This document shows positions 1 to 8,254 of a DNA stretch of 61,950 nucleotides, piece after piece (the stretch's first letter is position 1; the number at the start of each line of letters is the position of its first letter). Under the pieces are notes generated by a model. The model was not told where the DNA came from. It did no database searches and was given only the letters and a program-made list of their open reading frames with translations. This stretch comes from Fibrobacterota bacterium (GTDB lineage Bacteria > Fibrobacterota > Fibrobacteria > UBA11236): NCBI GenBank assembly GCA_028287465.1, contig JAQBPO010000017.1:1-61950 (forward strand), read 5' to 3'. The translations under genes and the position numbers were made by a program.

Positions 1-17
1 AGTTCTGATTCGGGAAC

Positions 18-46
18 GGGCCGGCCGCGATCCGCGGCCCCGGCCC
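18..46 (+). terminator. GC-rich stem-loop at window start
   Basis: GGGCCGG (18-24) plus CCGCG (25-29) pair with CGCGG (33-37) and CCGGCCC (40-46), with a two-base bulge. No clear T-run follows, so it is only a possible terminator of a gene lying left of the window. Confidence 0.3.
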
Positions 47-128
47 TTCCGGCATGCCCAACCCGATCGGTTCCTGAACCGGTCCCGCAACCCGTAGCAG
101 CCGCCCGCAAGCAGCAAGAGGTCTTGAA

Positions 129-1601
129 GTGCCCGTCCTGAATCACATCCAAAAATACGCGTGGGTGGCGGCCTTGGCCCTGCTCCTCACGGGCTGCGCG
201 GACAAGAGCCTGCTCCGTTTCGAGAAGATCGCCAACAGCGCCCAGCGGGACGATTATGCCAAGGCCGCCGCGGACGTCCGCAAGAACAAGTCCTTGTACG
301 GCTCCTCCAGCCAGCTCCTCTACCATATGGATCTGGGCATCCTTCACCATTACGCGGGCCAGTACGATTCCAGCATCATCGAATTGTCCAAGGCCGTTTC
401 CATCCATGACGACCTGTTCGCCAAGTCGGTAACCAACGAGGCGCTCTCCCTGGTGGCCAACGACAACGTGCGCCCCTATCGCGGCAAGCCCCATGAGATC
501 GTGCTGTTGCACCAGTTCCTGGCCTTCGATTACCTCGCCTTGGGCAAGTATGACGATGCCCTGGTGGAATCGCGCCAGGCCCAGCTCTACCTCGAAGAAT
601 TGAAGCGCAAGGCCGGCAAGGACGTCAAGGCCTTCGCGGACGACGGAATGTTCCGCTACCTGACAGCCCTGACCTACCAGGCCGGCGGCCAGCGCGACGA
701 CGCGGCCATCTCCATGTACCAGGCCATAAAGGCGTACCGCAGCGGTCCGGTGCCGCTTCCGGCCACGGTGGCGCGGGATGCGTATTCGACGCTCAAGGCG
801 CGCGATCGCCAAAGCGACATCGAAGAGCTGAAGTTGTCGCCACCGGCCGCTCCCAATGCCGGGGCCGCGGCATCCTCGGCGGCCGCGGACGCGGAAGGCG
901 CGGAAATCATCGTGATAGGAGAGGCGGGCCGCAGCCCGGCCCTCGGCCAGAATGCCTTCTGGGGGACCTGGGCCCGCGACGGCGTCCTGGTCATCCACTA
1001 CCATGATGCCAAAGGCCAGGAGGTGACCCAGGTATTGCCCGCCCCGGGCCTGCCCGCTTCGGAAATCAACAAGGCCAATCGCGGGCGCCGCACGCAATCG
1101 GGCACCACCTTCCATATCAAGTTCGCCATGCCCGCGGTCAAGGAAGCGCCGTCCCGCACGCGCTTTTTCACCGTGGCCGGGGAGGCCGCTCCCGTTCCCG
1201 TGAAGACCGAGGCCTTGACCGATCTGGATCCCCTGCTCAGCGCCTACCTGGAGGAGAACAAGACCGCCATGCTCCTGCGCACCGTGGTGCGCGTGGTGAC
1301 CCGCACCATCGCCGCCCAGGAGACCAAATCCGCGATCTCCGGGAGCAACCCCCTGGTGAACCTCCTCCTCAATATCGGGACGGACGTCCTGGCCGATCAG
1401 TTCGAGCAGGCCGATACGCGTACCTGGTTCCTGCTTCCCAAGACCATCCAAATCGCCCGCCTCCCGGTGAAGCCGGGCGTGCATTCCTTCACGGTCCAGG
1501 CCCACGATCCCTCGGGCCAGACCCTGGGCACCGCGTCCTTCGACAACGTGGCCGTAAAAGCCGGCGAAAAGAAATTCATCTTCTATACTTCCCTTAAGTA
1601 G
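129..1601 (+). CDS. TPR-like lipoprotein, COG3014-type
   Basis: Starts at GTG 129, with AAGAGG at 116-121 as ribosome site. Residues 1-23 are a lipoprotein signal ending in lipobox LLTGC, so C23 should be lipidated and the protein held at a membrane facing the periplasm. Residues about 35-220 read as helical TPR-like repeats (for example LAFDYLALGKYDDAL). An Ala-rich linker near 235-255 leads to a beta-rich C-terminal half beginning around IIVIGEAG. The layout matches predicted lipoproteins of the COG3014 type, whose function is unknown; that assignment is from memory of the family. It stands alone: a hairpin terminator follows at 1673-1702 and the next gene begins a separate operon. The gene itself is well supported; its role is not known. 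Confidence 0.8.
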   Translation: MPVLNHIQKYAWVAALALLLTGCADKSLLRFEKIANSAQRDDYAKAAADVRKNKSLYGSSSQLLYHMDLGILHHYAGQYDSSIIELSKAVSIHDDLFAKSVTNEALSLVANDNVRPYRGKPHEIVLLHQFLAFDYLALGKYDDALVESRQAQLYLEELKRKAGKDVKAFADDGMFRYLTALTYQAGGQRDDAAISMYQAIKAYRSGPVPLPATVARDAYSTLKARDRQSDIEELKLSPPAAPNAGAAASSAAADAEGAEIIVIGEAGRSPALGQNAFWGTWARDGVLVIHYHDAKGQEVTQVLPAPGLPASEINKANRGRRTQSGTTFHIKFAMPAVKEAPSRTRFFTVAGEAAPVPVKTEALTDLDPLLSAYLEENKTAMLLRTVVRVVTRTIAAQETKSAISGSNPLVNLLLNIGTDVLADQFEQADTRTWFLLPKTIQIARLPVKPGVHSFTVQAHDPSGQTLGTASFDNVAVKAGEKKFIFYTSLK

Positions 1602-1672
1602 GGCCCGCCTCCCTGGGGTCGGCTCCGTCCGGCTTGCGTTTTTTGGACCGTCCTCCGCTCCGTTTCCGGAAT

Positions 1673-1702
1673 CGCCATCCCCTGGCCGGGAGGCGTTTTT
1701 TT
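1673..1702 (+). terminator. Rho-independent terminator after lipoprotein gene
   Basis: A stem formed by CGCC/TCCC and GGGAG/GCG (1673-1695, one mismatch) is followed directly by seven T (1696-1702). It separates the first gene from the sigma-factor operon. Confidence 0.6.
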
Positions 1703-1779
1703 ACGGGCGGAAGGTAGCAGACAGGCTCCGCGCATTCGTTCTTGTGCCAGGTATGGAGTGAATTCTGGAAGAAATTTTC

Positions 1780-2331
1780 ATGCGGTTTTCCCCGATGGTC
1801 TTCTCCATCGGGTTGTCCATACTGAAGACTCGCGAAGATGCGGAGGACTTGGTGCAGGATATGTTCGCCCATAAGGTACCGGCGCTATTGAGCGAACGGC
1901 CGGACCTGACGCGGGAGGAGCTGGGCCGGGTACTGGCGGTATCGGCCCGCAACCTGTGCATCGATCGCTATCGCCGCAAGCGGCGCTTCCCGGAATCCGA
2001 ACTCGATCCGGAAATCCATGGAACCGATGGCGCGGGCACCGGAACCGACACCGAGGACGGCGCCCTGGGAAACCCGGAGTCCCTGTTGGAGGGCCTCAAG
2101 CCGAAATACCGCGAAGTCCTCACCCTGAAATACCTCTGGTCCATGACCTGGGAAGAGGTTTCCATCCGCTTGGGAATCTCCCAGGCCGGAGCCCGCAAGC
2201 GCGCCGGCCTGGCCCGGCAGGATATCCTTGCCCGGCATCCCGGCCGCGGCGCTTACCCCGGTGGCGATGGGCCACTCCCCGGCTCCCGGAAGAAAACCCG
2301 GGACGGAACGGGAAACGGGGAGGCGCCATGA
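1780..2331 (+). CDS. ECF-type sigma-70 family RNA polymerase sigma factor
   Basis: A 183-residue extracytoplasmic-function-type sigma factor. Region 2 lies at residues 8-60 with the AEDLVQDMF core; region 4 lies at about 105-150 with YREVLTLKYLWSMTWEEV and a helix-turn-helix (IRLGISQAGARKR). ATG 1780 was chosen because a stop lies in frame nine codons upstream and GGAAG sits at about 1767-1771. The N-terminus is short, beginning directly in region 2. The basic tail after residue 155 is probably not conserved. Its stop overlaps the next start by four bases, so this is the first gene of a four-gene operon. By analogy it should direct polymerase to a small regulon, probably including this operon, and be held in check by the next gene product. 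Confidence 0.88.
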   Translation: MRFSPMVFSIGLSILKTREDAEDLVQDMFAHKVPALLSERPDLTREELGRVLAVSARNLCIDRYRRKRRFPESELDPEIHGTDGAGTGTDTEDGALGNPESLLEGLKPKYREVLTLKYLWSMTWEEVSIRLGISQAGARKRAGLARQDILARHPGRGAYPGGDGPLPGSRKKTRDGTGNGEAP

Positions 2332-3254
2332 TCGGCAAGACCGGGTTGGGCGAAACCGATCTGCACCTCTACCTGGCGGGCGCCCTGCCGCCTTCCAAAC
2401 GCTTCCTGATGGTCTGGGCCCTTTTGATGGACCGGGATCTCAGGGAGTCGCTTCGCGCCCTTCGGGACCGCAATGGCTCCTACCGCAAAGGCGAGATGCG
2501 CCGGTTGCGCGGCATCCTCTTTCCGGCCCTTCCCGCCGTTCCGGGCGCCCTACCCGCGCGCCCGGCCTCCGGCGGGAAGGCCGCCGGATCGGGCCCTGCC
2601 CGCCGGCTTGCCGAATGGCTTGATAGGGCGCCGGATTGGATGGCCGGCGGGAACAGGTTCCCGGCGCTCGCCGCGGCCTGCGCCATGGCCATCCTGTGCG
2701 TAGTGCCCTTGCGGAACCTGCGCGACCTGCGCGCGTCCTCCGGGGTCGAAGGAGGAGCCGGCGCTACCTTCGACGGCGAAGCCTTCGGCCAAGTCGAGTC
2801 GAAGGGCGACGACGGGCAGGACTTCATCGCCAAGGGCCGGGGGCTGGGCGTGAACCTCTTCGTCAAGGGCGACACCGCCTACCGCGTAGAACACCAATCC
2901 GCCCTGGTCTCCGTCACGGACACCCTGCAGGTGATGCCGATGGGCTCGGAGGCCCAGCACCTGGTCCTGTTGGGCTGGGACGAGCATCAGGGCCTGGTGC
3001 GCCTGTTCCCCAAGGCCGGGGATCGCGCGCGAAAGGTCTCGCGGCAGGATCCCCCTCCCGCGCTTCTGCTCCAGGACATGGCGGACAACCGTCTCATCTG
3101 CGTTACCGCGGTCGGCCCTTTCCGCATCGCCGACGCGGAAGCCGCCCTGCGCCGCAAACCCTTCCTGCCCATGGAAAAGGCGCCGCCCTCCCACCTGGAA
3201 AAGGGGCTCTACCTGCAGGTCTTCTCGATCACCAAGGGCGGGGGGCGCATATGA
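2328..3254 (+). CDS. One-span membrane protein, putative anti-sigma factor
   Basis: A 308-residue protein whose ATG overlaps the sigma-factor stop (ATGA), with GGGGAGG just upstream. The N-terminal 105 residues are charged and cytoplasm-like, with no zinc-finger anti-sigma motif that I can see. Residues about 111-128 (FPALAAACAMAILCVVPL) are one membrane span. The remaining 180 residues should face the periplasm and are beta-rich (YRVEHQSALVSVTDTL, HLVLLGWDEHQGLVRLFP), similar in style to DUF4384-like sensor domains next to caspase-like proteins. Position between an ECF sigma factor and an exported protease suggests an anti-sigma or signal-transmission role; this is inferred from context and topology, not from a recognised domain. 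Confidence 0.75.
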   Translation: MIGKTGLGETDLHLYLAGALPPSKRFLMVWALLMDRDLRESLRALRDRNGSYRKGEMRRLRGILFPALPAVPGALPARPASGGKAAGSGPARRLAEWLDRAPDWMAGGNRFPALAAACAMAILCVVPLRNLRDLRASSGVEGGAGATFDGEAFGQVESKGDDGQDFIAKGRGLGVNLFVKGDTAYRVEHQSALVSVTDTLQVMPMGSEAQHLVLLGWDEHQGLVRLFPKAGDRARKVSRQDPPPALLLQDMADNRLICVTAVGPFRIADAEAALRRKPFLPMEKAPPSHLEKGLYLQVFSITKGGGRI

Positions 3255-5272
3255 AAGCGGGGTCCCTTCGCGCCACGTCCCTGATGCTGGCCTGCGCGGC
3301 CGCGCTATCCGCCGCCGGGCATTTGATCCCTTCCGCGGGCCCGTTGCCGGCGGCCGCGTCCTTAAAACCCGGAACGGCGGGCTCGGACGGAGCGGCGGGA
3401 TTCCAGGCGGGTCCCGACGATTCCTGGGTCCGTATCGGCGTGATCGCCGCCTCGGCCAAGGGCCTGGACGGGGATAAGCCCCTGCGTTACGCCTACCGGG
3501 ACGGGGAGCGGTTGGAATCCATGCTGGCCGGGGTGGGCCAGATCGAGTCCGGGAACCTGTTCCTCCTGAAGGCGGAAGGCAAGGACGAGTTCCTCAAGAG
3601 CCTGTCCCGAATCGGCGCCCGCATCGCGGAACTCAAGGCGAAAAACCGCAAGGTATTCCTCCAGTTCTATTACTCCGGGCACGGCGGGGCGAAGCGGTTC
3701 CATTTCGCGGACGGAAGCATTTCTTTCGACGAGGTCAAGGCCGCCTTGGGAGGCGAGCGCGCGGATGCCCGGGTCTACGTGCTGGACGTTTGTTTCGGCG
3801 CGTCCTTCTTCAACGCCAAGGGATTCCGTACGGCCCCTCCCGTGCAATTGCAGATGGAGATGGACCAGGCCGCCCGCGGCGAAGTGACCATCAGCTCCTC
3901 GTCCCTGGACGAACAGGCCTACGAGGTGAAATCCCTGGGCGGCTCCATCTTCACCAGCCATTGGATAATGGCCCTGCGCGGAGCGGGCGACCGCAACCGT
4001 GACGGGCAGGTTACCTTGTTCGAGGCGTACAATTACGCCTACGACCGCACCTCCGGGTATTCCGCCGAAACCCTGGATCGGCCCCAGCATCCCTCCTTCC
4101 AGATGGACCTGACCGGCGCCCGGGACGTGACCCTGGCCCGGCTCCTGCGTTCCTCCACCGGCATCCTTTTCAAGGGATGCCCGGTGGGCCTGTACAACGT
4201 GGTGGACCTGCAACGAGGGATCCAAATCGGTGAGCTCCGCGTACCCGAAGGCGAGGAGTTCACCCTCGCCCTGGAACCCGGCCGTTACCGGGTCTTCTAC
4301 ATGCAGGGCGGTCCGCTGAAGGCCCGCGCGCCCTCCCAAGCCGCGGATCTGGAACTGACGAACGCCTCCATGGCGACCCTTCCCTTCACGGCCTTCCAGG
4401 TCCAGACGGCCGCCCAGGGGATGCCCAAGGGCTTGATGGAACCCGGAGCGGACGGCTCCGGAGAAACCTCGCTCCCATCCGGGCCCGATGCGCCGCCCCC
4501 AGATGGGCGAGAAGAGCGCGTTCCGGAGAGGATCGGGTTCTGGTCGCGTATAGGGTATTCCGCGTGGATGGGAGCGTCCGGTTTCGAGGACGGGAACCTG
4601 TCGAAGGGAATGGACGCCGAGCGCGCCCTGGACGGCTATTTCGGGACCGGGGGGCGCTTCGCCAAACCGGCCTTGAAATCCGATTGGGGCTTGGATGCGA
4701 TCGTCCGCTCGGAGGGAGCCTGGTACGCGGGAGCCCGTCTCGGCTTCTCGGGCCTGGAATATTCCCGGGAAGCCTCCGGAACCGAGCCCCTGAACTCCCT
4801 CTCCCCGGCGGAACGGGCGCGTTACCCGGTCAGGCTTTCAACGGTCTGGGGATTCAATGACACCCGTTACGGGATATTCCTTGGGCGCGGCTTCCAGGCC
4901 GGCCGCTTCCAGGGATTCTTCGCGGAAGCGGGGGCTTTCTCCTTGAAACGGTCGGCGGACGGAAAACGCATCCTGACCCGGACCCTTTATGAAACCACCG
5001 GGAGAACCTCCATGCAGGCTTCCGGGGAAGGGTATCGCCTGGAAGCGGGAGTGGGATATCGCCTGATCCTTCCTGGACGGCTTATCGGAAGGGGGTTCGC
5101 CTTCGGCCTGCGTCTTTCCCCCTACTACTCCGAAGTTTCCGGAATGCGGGACGACGATGCTGGAGTGGACCTCGCATCCCGTGAATCGGGGTGCGCCGCG
5201 GTCTTGACCTTTAATATGCTGGGCCGGACGGGGAGCGTTAACGGCGCGGGACCGGGGAGAGGGCTGAAATGA
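3251..5272 (+). CDS. Secreted caspase-like (C14) protease with beta-rich C-terminal domain
   Basis: A 673-residue protein starting at ATG 3251, overlapping the previous stop by ATGA. An N-terminal signal (about 1-37) predicts export. The caspase-like domain spans about 58-300: catalytic His in YSGHGG (H144) and catalytic Cys in LDVCFGAS (C181), with the preceding beta strand VFLQFYY typical of the fold. An EF-hand-like GDRNRDGQVTLFEA follows near 240-255. Residues about 430-673 are a Gly/aromatic-rich beta-strand series (WSRIGYSAWMGASGF, YRLEAGVGYRLILPGR) like a small outer-membrane barrel, although the last residues lack a terminal aromatic. Both catalytic residues are present, so activity is plausible. 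Co-transcription with a sigma factor and membrane regulator suggests a stress-linked envelope protease. Confidence 0.82.
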   Translation: MKAGSLRATSLMLACAAALSAAGHLIPSAGPLPAAASLKPGTAGSDGAAGFQAGPDDSWVRIGVIAASAKGLDGDKPLRYAYRDGERLESMLAGVGQIESGNLFLLKAEGKDEFLKSLSRIGARIAELKAKNRKVFLQFYYSGHGGAKRFHFADGSISFDEVKAALGGERADARVYVLDVCFGASFFNAKGFRTAPPVQLQMEMDQAARGEVTISSSSLDEQAYEVKSLGGSIFTSHWIMALRGAGDRNRDGQVTLFEAYNYAYDRTSGYSAETLDRPQHPSFQMDLTGARDVTLARLLRSSTGILFKGCPVGLYNVVDLQRGIQIGELRVPEGEEFTLALEPGRYRVFYMQGGPLKARAPSQAADLELTNASMATLPFTAFQVQTAAQGMPKGLMEPGADGSGETSLPSGPDAPPPDGREERVPERIGFWSRIGYSAWMGASGFEDGNLSKGMDAERALDGYFGTGGRFAKPALKSDWGLDAIVRSEGAWYAGARLGFSGLEYSREASGTEPLNSLSPAERARYPVRLSTVWGFNDTRYGIFLGRGFQAGRFQGFFAEAGAFSLKRSADGKRILTRTLYETTGRTSMQASGEGYRLEAGVGYRLILPGRLIGRGFAFGLRLSPYYSEVSGMRDDDAGVDLASRESGCAAVLTFNMLGRTGSVNGAGPGRGLK

Positions 5273-6009
5273 TGAGGAACAAGATGGACGCAGGCCCGAA
5301 GCACCCGACCCTTCCAAAGGTTTTGGTTACCTGGTGCCTGCTCACCGTCGTCCCCGGATGGATGGGCGGATGCATGACGAACGATTCGAAGGGAACGGAG
5401 ACCAATGATCTCTTCCCGAAACCCCTCGGGGAAACCATCATTCCCCTGTCGCAAGAGGCCTATTCCAACTTCAATTATGTCGAATTCGATTCCGCGGGCG
5501 GCCTGGTGATGCGGCGGAACCTGACCTTGTACATCCTTCCGAAGGCCGTGGACGTGTACGGGTACGCCTTCGAGGATCCCCGCCGCGGATTCCTCCTGAA
5601 ATTCGACGACGCGAACGGGAACCGTGATTCCGCCGGCATCTACATCGTCGGGACCTACCGCGATTCGACCCTCGCCTATGATTCGGTTCCGGTTTTGTGG
5701 CTGCCCCAGCTTCCGAAGCGGGGCGTGAAATGGTCCACGGATCCGGGCCGGCAAATGGAACTGGTCAGCCCGGACACCAGCTTCTATACCGCGGTTCTGT
5801 TCCCGTGGGGCGATGAAACCGGCGAGGCCCCGATCCAATACGGCTTCCAGCGGCAACCGGCCCTGCTGTTCCGCGAAACGGCCGGGGATACGATCACGTA
5901 CTACAATTTCCGGCGCGGGGTGGGCTGCCTGGGATTCGAGCGCGCCGTGAACGGCAAGCTGGTCGCCTCCGGCGTCCTCCAGTCCTTCTCATCGAAATAC
6001 CGGCCTTAG
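5269..6009 (+). CDS. Putative lipoprotein, last gene of sigma/caspase operon
   Basis: A 246-residue protein that begins by overlapping the caspase stop (ATGATGA, 5269-5272). A hydrophobic stretch around residues 15-34 ends in WMGGC, giving a lipobox-like C35, although the lipobox is not canonical. The mature part is rich in beta-strand patterns and aromatic residues (VMRRNLTLYILPKAVDVYGY) with no catalytic motif that I recognise. Tight coupling to the three upstream genes argues that it works with the exported caspase-like protein, perhaps as its envelope partner or substrate. I do not recognise the family. Confidence 0.72.
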   Translation: MMRNKMDAGPKHPTLPKVLVTWCLLTVVPGWMGGCMTNDSKGTETNDLFPKPLGETIIPLSQEAYSNFNYVEFDSAGGLVMRRNLTLYILPKAVDVYGYAFEDPRRGFLLKFDDANGNRDSAGIYIVGTYRDSTLAYDSVPVLWLPQLPKRGVKWSTDPGRQMELVSPDTSFYTAVLFPWGDETGEAPIQYGFQRQPALLFRETAGDTITYYNFRRGVGCLGFERAVNGKLVASGVLQSFSSKYRP

Positions 6010-6237
6010 GGTCGGCACGCGAGTATTGAAGCGCTCAATCCCTTCCGCTTGACGATCCGGCCGCCCTGCGCGGCCATCCACCGATGCCATCAAGGCCCCG
6101 GCATGCCGCAAGGCCTCCTGCGAAACCACCGGATTTGCGACCCAGCGGCCCCAAGGCAACCCGCCGCTCCGCTTAGGCTTTACCCAGCGCATGGTTGAGG
6201 CGTGAAGCGTGACCCGGAGGATTTTCAGGGGGAAATG

Positions 6238-6268
6238 AAAAAGGGCCCCGCCGGATGGCAGGGCCCTT
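6238..6268 (-). terminator. Rho-independent terminator of cytochrome gene
   Basis: Read on the minus strand, AAGGGCCC and GGGCCC form a strong stem around a 12-base loop, followed by TTTTT. It lies 24 bases past the end of the cytochrome gene. The rest of 6010-6291 holds nothing else that I can name. Confidence 0.8.
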
Positions 6269-6291
6269 GTGGGGAAAGGTACGCTTCGCGC

Positions 6292-7809
6292 TTAGAACAG
6301 GTAGCGCGTGAAGCTCTGCCGGCCGACCCGGATGACGTATACGCCGGGGGTAAGGCTGGAAGGCAAGGCGTAATTGGTGCGGCTGATCTGGGTCAGATCC
6401 TGGCTGCGGCCGCTGATGCCGGTCAGGGTGACCTTCACCATGCCGGGTCCGGCCATTTCCATGGGCAGGATGACCTGGCGGCCCTGGACCATGGGGGTCT
6501 TCAGGCGGGTGCGGACGCTGTACGCATGGATGCCGCTGGAGTAGGGAGCGGGAATCGGGGTCCACTCCTTGATCCAACGTTCGATGAGGTTGGTCGCGGG
6601 GACGTTGACCTCGAAGGTGGCCAAAGGCGGCATCTGGTTGCGGTTCGGATCGTAATCCCCGGGCGCGGTGGAGCGGGCGCGCTGGCGGAACAGGATGACC
6701 GACTTCTGCGGATAGCCGGGAACGACGAGGGCGGGGATGATCTCCAGGGAGTCATAGCCGTTCGGGTTGTTGCCCTTATCGGTCTTCGGGTAGAACTTGG
6801 GGGTGATGCTGCTGTCGTCGAGACCGAAGGACCAGGAGGTCGACTTGTGGCGGAACTCCATCTTGGATTCCATGGTGTAGAAGTCGTAGTTCAGGTCCAC
6901 GCCGAAGGTGGCGCCGGTTTCCATGCCGCGCTTGCCGTGGCAGCCCGAGCAGTTGGCGGCGATGTAGGAGCGGGCCCGCACGTCGAGGCCGATCTTCTGG
7001 CCGTTGACGAGGCTGTCATCGATGCCGTACCAGCGAGGGGTGGTGGAGGCGGTCCAGTTGGACTTGGTGCCCGAGAGGACGTTCTGCTGGAAGAAGTATT
7101 CCAGCTGGTTGATGTTGGCGACGTCGGGATGAGGGCGATTCAGCTGAGCGGTGAAGAATCCCAAAACCGAGCGGCCGTGGAGCGTGTCCGCGTAATCCAC
7201 GCGATGGCAGGTTTCGCACTGGCGGCGGCCGGGGAACCGCCATTTCTTCATGACCGTAGGCTTGCCAGGGGGATAGATCTTGATGGAGTCGTCGAAGCCG
7301 AATTCCGGGACCAGCTTGGCGTCCTTCTGATCTTTGTTCCATTTGTAGGTGTACCCGTACCAACGGTCCATCTTCTTTCCGGTCACCGAGTCCACGATCT
7401 CCTTGCGGTTCACGAGGAAGCGGGTTTCCCAAAGCATGCGGGAGTTGGTGTCCCCGGGAATGGTGTCGATGGCGAACTGCTTGATGAAGATGGAGCTGTC
7501 CGGAAACCCCCAATAGTCGTTCTTCTCTTCGTACTTGATGGAAGTGCCGGGTTTGTTCATCACCCAGCGCATCTTATGGGCGCCGTCGCTCCAAAGGGCC
7601 GAGTTCACTTCGAAGTGATAGACATTGGTCAGCACCTTCTTCTTGGCGCTGATGATGTCCGTGTACATGCCTGTCTGCGACAGCAGCTTGGGCACCGCAC
7701 CGGTATCCAGCACGTTCCAGTATTTGAACGTCTGGGCGCCTGCCAGGACCGGTAGTCCCAGGGCGATCACGAGTTTCTTGGTTAGACCTGAAAAACCTGA
7801 TTTAAACAT
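6292..7809 (-). CDS. Secreted diheme cytochrome c-like protein with C-terminal sorting-like domain
   Basis: A 505-residue exported protein. ATG 7809 was chosen over upstream in-frame codons because GAGGGG lies about 10 bases before it and it gives a clean signal peptide (FKSGFSGLTKKLVIALG... cleaved near AGAQ). Two haem c attachment motifs are visible: CETCH (198-202) and CSGCH (287-291). Between and around them is a long Trp/Tyr-rich region, with a nearby MPPL motif (QMPPLATFEV) that could supply a Met ligand. The last 75 residues (VKVTLTGISGRSQ, LTPGVYVIRVG, ending FTRYLF) resemble type IX (Por) sorting tails. The overall shape recalls large diheme cytochromes acting in periplasmic or extracellular oxidation; the substrate is unknown. 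It is monocistronic, with its own terminator and a 443-base upstream region. Confidence 0.82.
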   Translation of the reverse strand: MFKSGFSGLTKKLVIALGLPVLAGAQTFKYWNVLDTGAVPKLLSQTGMYTDIISAKKKVLTNVYHFEVNSALWSDGAHKMRWVMNKPGTSIKYEEKNDYWGFPDSSIFIKQFAIDTIPGDTNSRMLWETRFLVNRKEIVDSVTGKKMDRWYGYTYKWNKDQKDAKLVPEFGFDDSIKIYPPGKPTVMKKWRFPGRRQCETCHRVDYADTLHGRSVLGFFTAQLNRPHPDVANINQLEYFFQQNVLSGTKSNWTASTTPRWYGIDDSLVNGQKIGLDVRARSYIAANCSGCHGKRGMETGATFGVDLNYDFYTMESKMEFRHKSTSWSFGLDDSSITPKFYPKTDKGNNPNGYDSLEIIPALVVPGYPQKSVILFRQRARSTAPGDYDPNRNQMPPLATFEVNVPATNLIERWIKEWTPIPAPYSSGIHAYSVRTRLKTPMVQGRQVILPMEMAGPGMVKVTLTGISGRSQDLTQISRTNYALPSSLTPGVYVIRVGRQSFTRYLF

Positions 7810-7829
7810 ATTTGCAAAACCCCTCATAA

Positions 7830-7848
7830 TCCGGACCCGACGTCCGGA
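7830..7848. other. Inverted repeat in cytochrome gene leader
   Basis: TCCGGAC (7830-7836) and GTCCGGA (7842-7848) form a 7-bp stem with a 5-base loop, 21 bases upstream of the chosen ATG on the minus strand. It could be a leader hairpin or a binding site. Confidence 0.4.
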
Positions 7849-8017
7849 CCAAAGTGAAAAACCCAAGCTCCACTATACTTAATCAAATCTCCGCCAAATT
7901 TCCGGGCTTTTCTCACTGAAAAAATGGCAAGGACTCCCCTACCAATTTACCCCCGCCCCGGGGAAAATACTGGTCAAATGCTCAAATCAGCGGATTTCAG
8001 AAGGCGCTTCCAAGGTG

Positions 8018-8033
8018 GTATCCCTAGGGATAC
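8018..8033. promoter_or_regulatory. Perfect 16-bp palindrome upstream of cytochrome gene
   Basis: GTATCCCTAGGGATAC is a perfect palindrome about 210 bases upstream of the cytochrome start, flanked by CCAA and TTGG. It looks like a dimeric repressor or activator site, but no regulator gene lies next to it. Confidence 0.45.
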
Positions 8034-8072
8034 TTGGACGTCATCTGTATTTCCGCTGACCTTTCGCAAATG

Positions 8073-8182
8073 GTCCATTGCTCTATAATCATACCCCGAA
8101 CCGCGTTCCCATTGGGATGGCCCCCGGGAAAAGGCGCTCCCCGCCGGAGAGCGCGCCTGTCGGGGTATGATACGCAATGGAC
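8073..8182. other. Long interrupted inverted repeat, possible structured RNA or MITE-like element
   Basis: Left arms 8073-8081 (GTCCATTGC) and 8088-8099 (ATCATACCCCGA) pair exactly with 8174-8182 and 8160-8171, giving 21 base pairs broken by one asymmetric internal loop. The 60-base centre holds a second hairpin (GCGCTC with GAGCGC). It fills the gap between the cytochrome promoter region and the HupE gene end and has no reading frame. No target-site duplication is visible at its ends. Confidence 0.5.
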
Positions 8183-8210
8183 TATACGTAAGGGTCCACC
8201 CATCTGGATG

Positions 8211-8254
8211 GATCCCGCTCCGGGTTTGGGAAAGAAGGGAACCCGGGCGGGATC
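8211..8254 (-). other. Stem-loop at 3' end of HupE-like gene
   Basis: GATCCCG..CCGGGTT (8211-8226) pairs with AACCCGG..CGGGATC (8240-8254), overlapping the stop codon of the minus-strand gene. No T-run follows, so it may protect the 3' end rather than terminate on its own. Confidence 0.5.

Noticed and set aside
6202-7755. Long open frame on the plus strand opposite the cytochrome gene
   Set aside because: It is a GC-driven shadow: low-complexity Gly/Val/Asp-rich product with no domain, fully antisense to a gene with haem motifs, a signal peptide and a terminator.
8211-8254. Rho-independent terminator after the HupE-like gene
   Set aside because: The stem is strong but there is no T-run on the transcribed strand, so it is listed only as a stem-loop.
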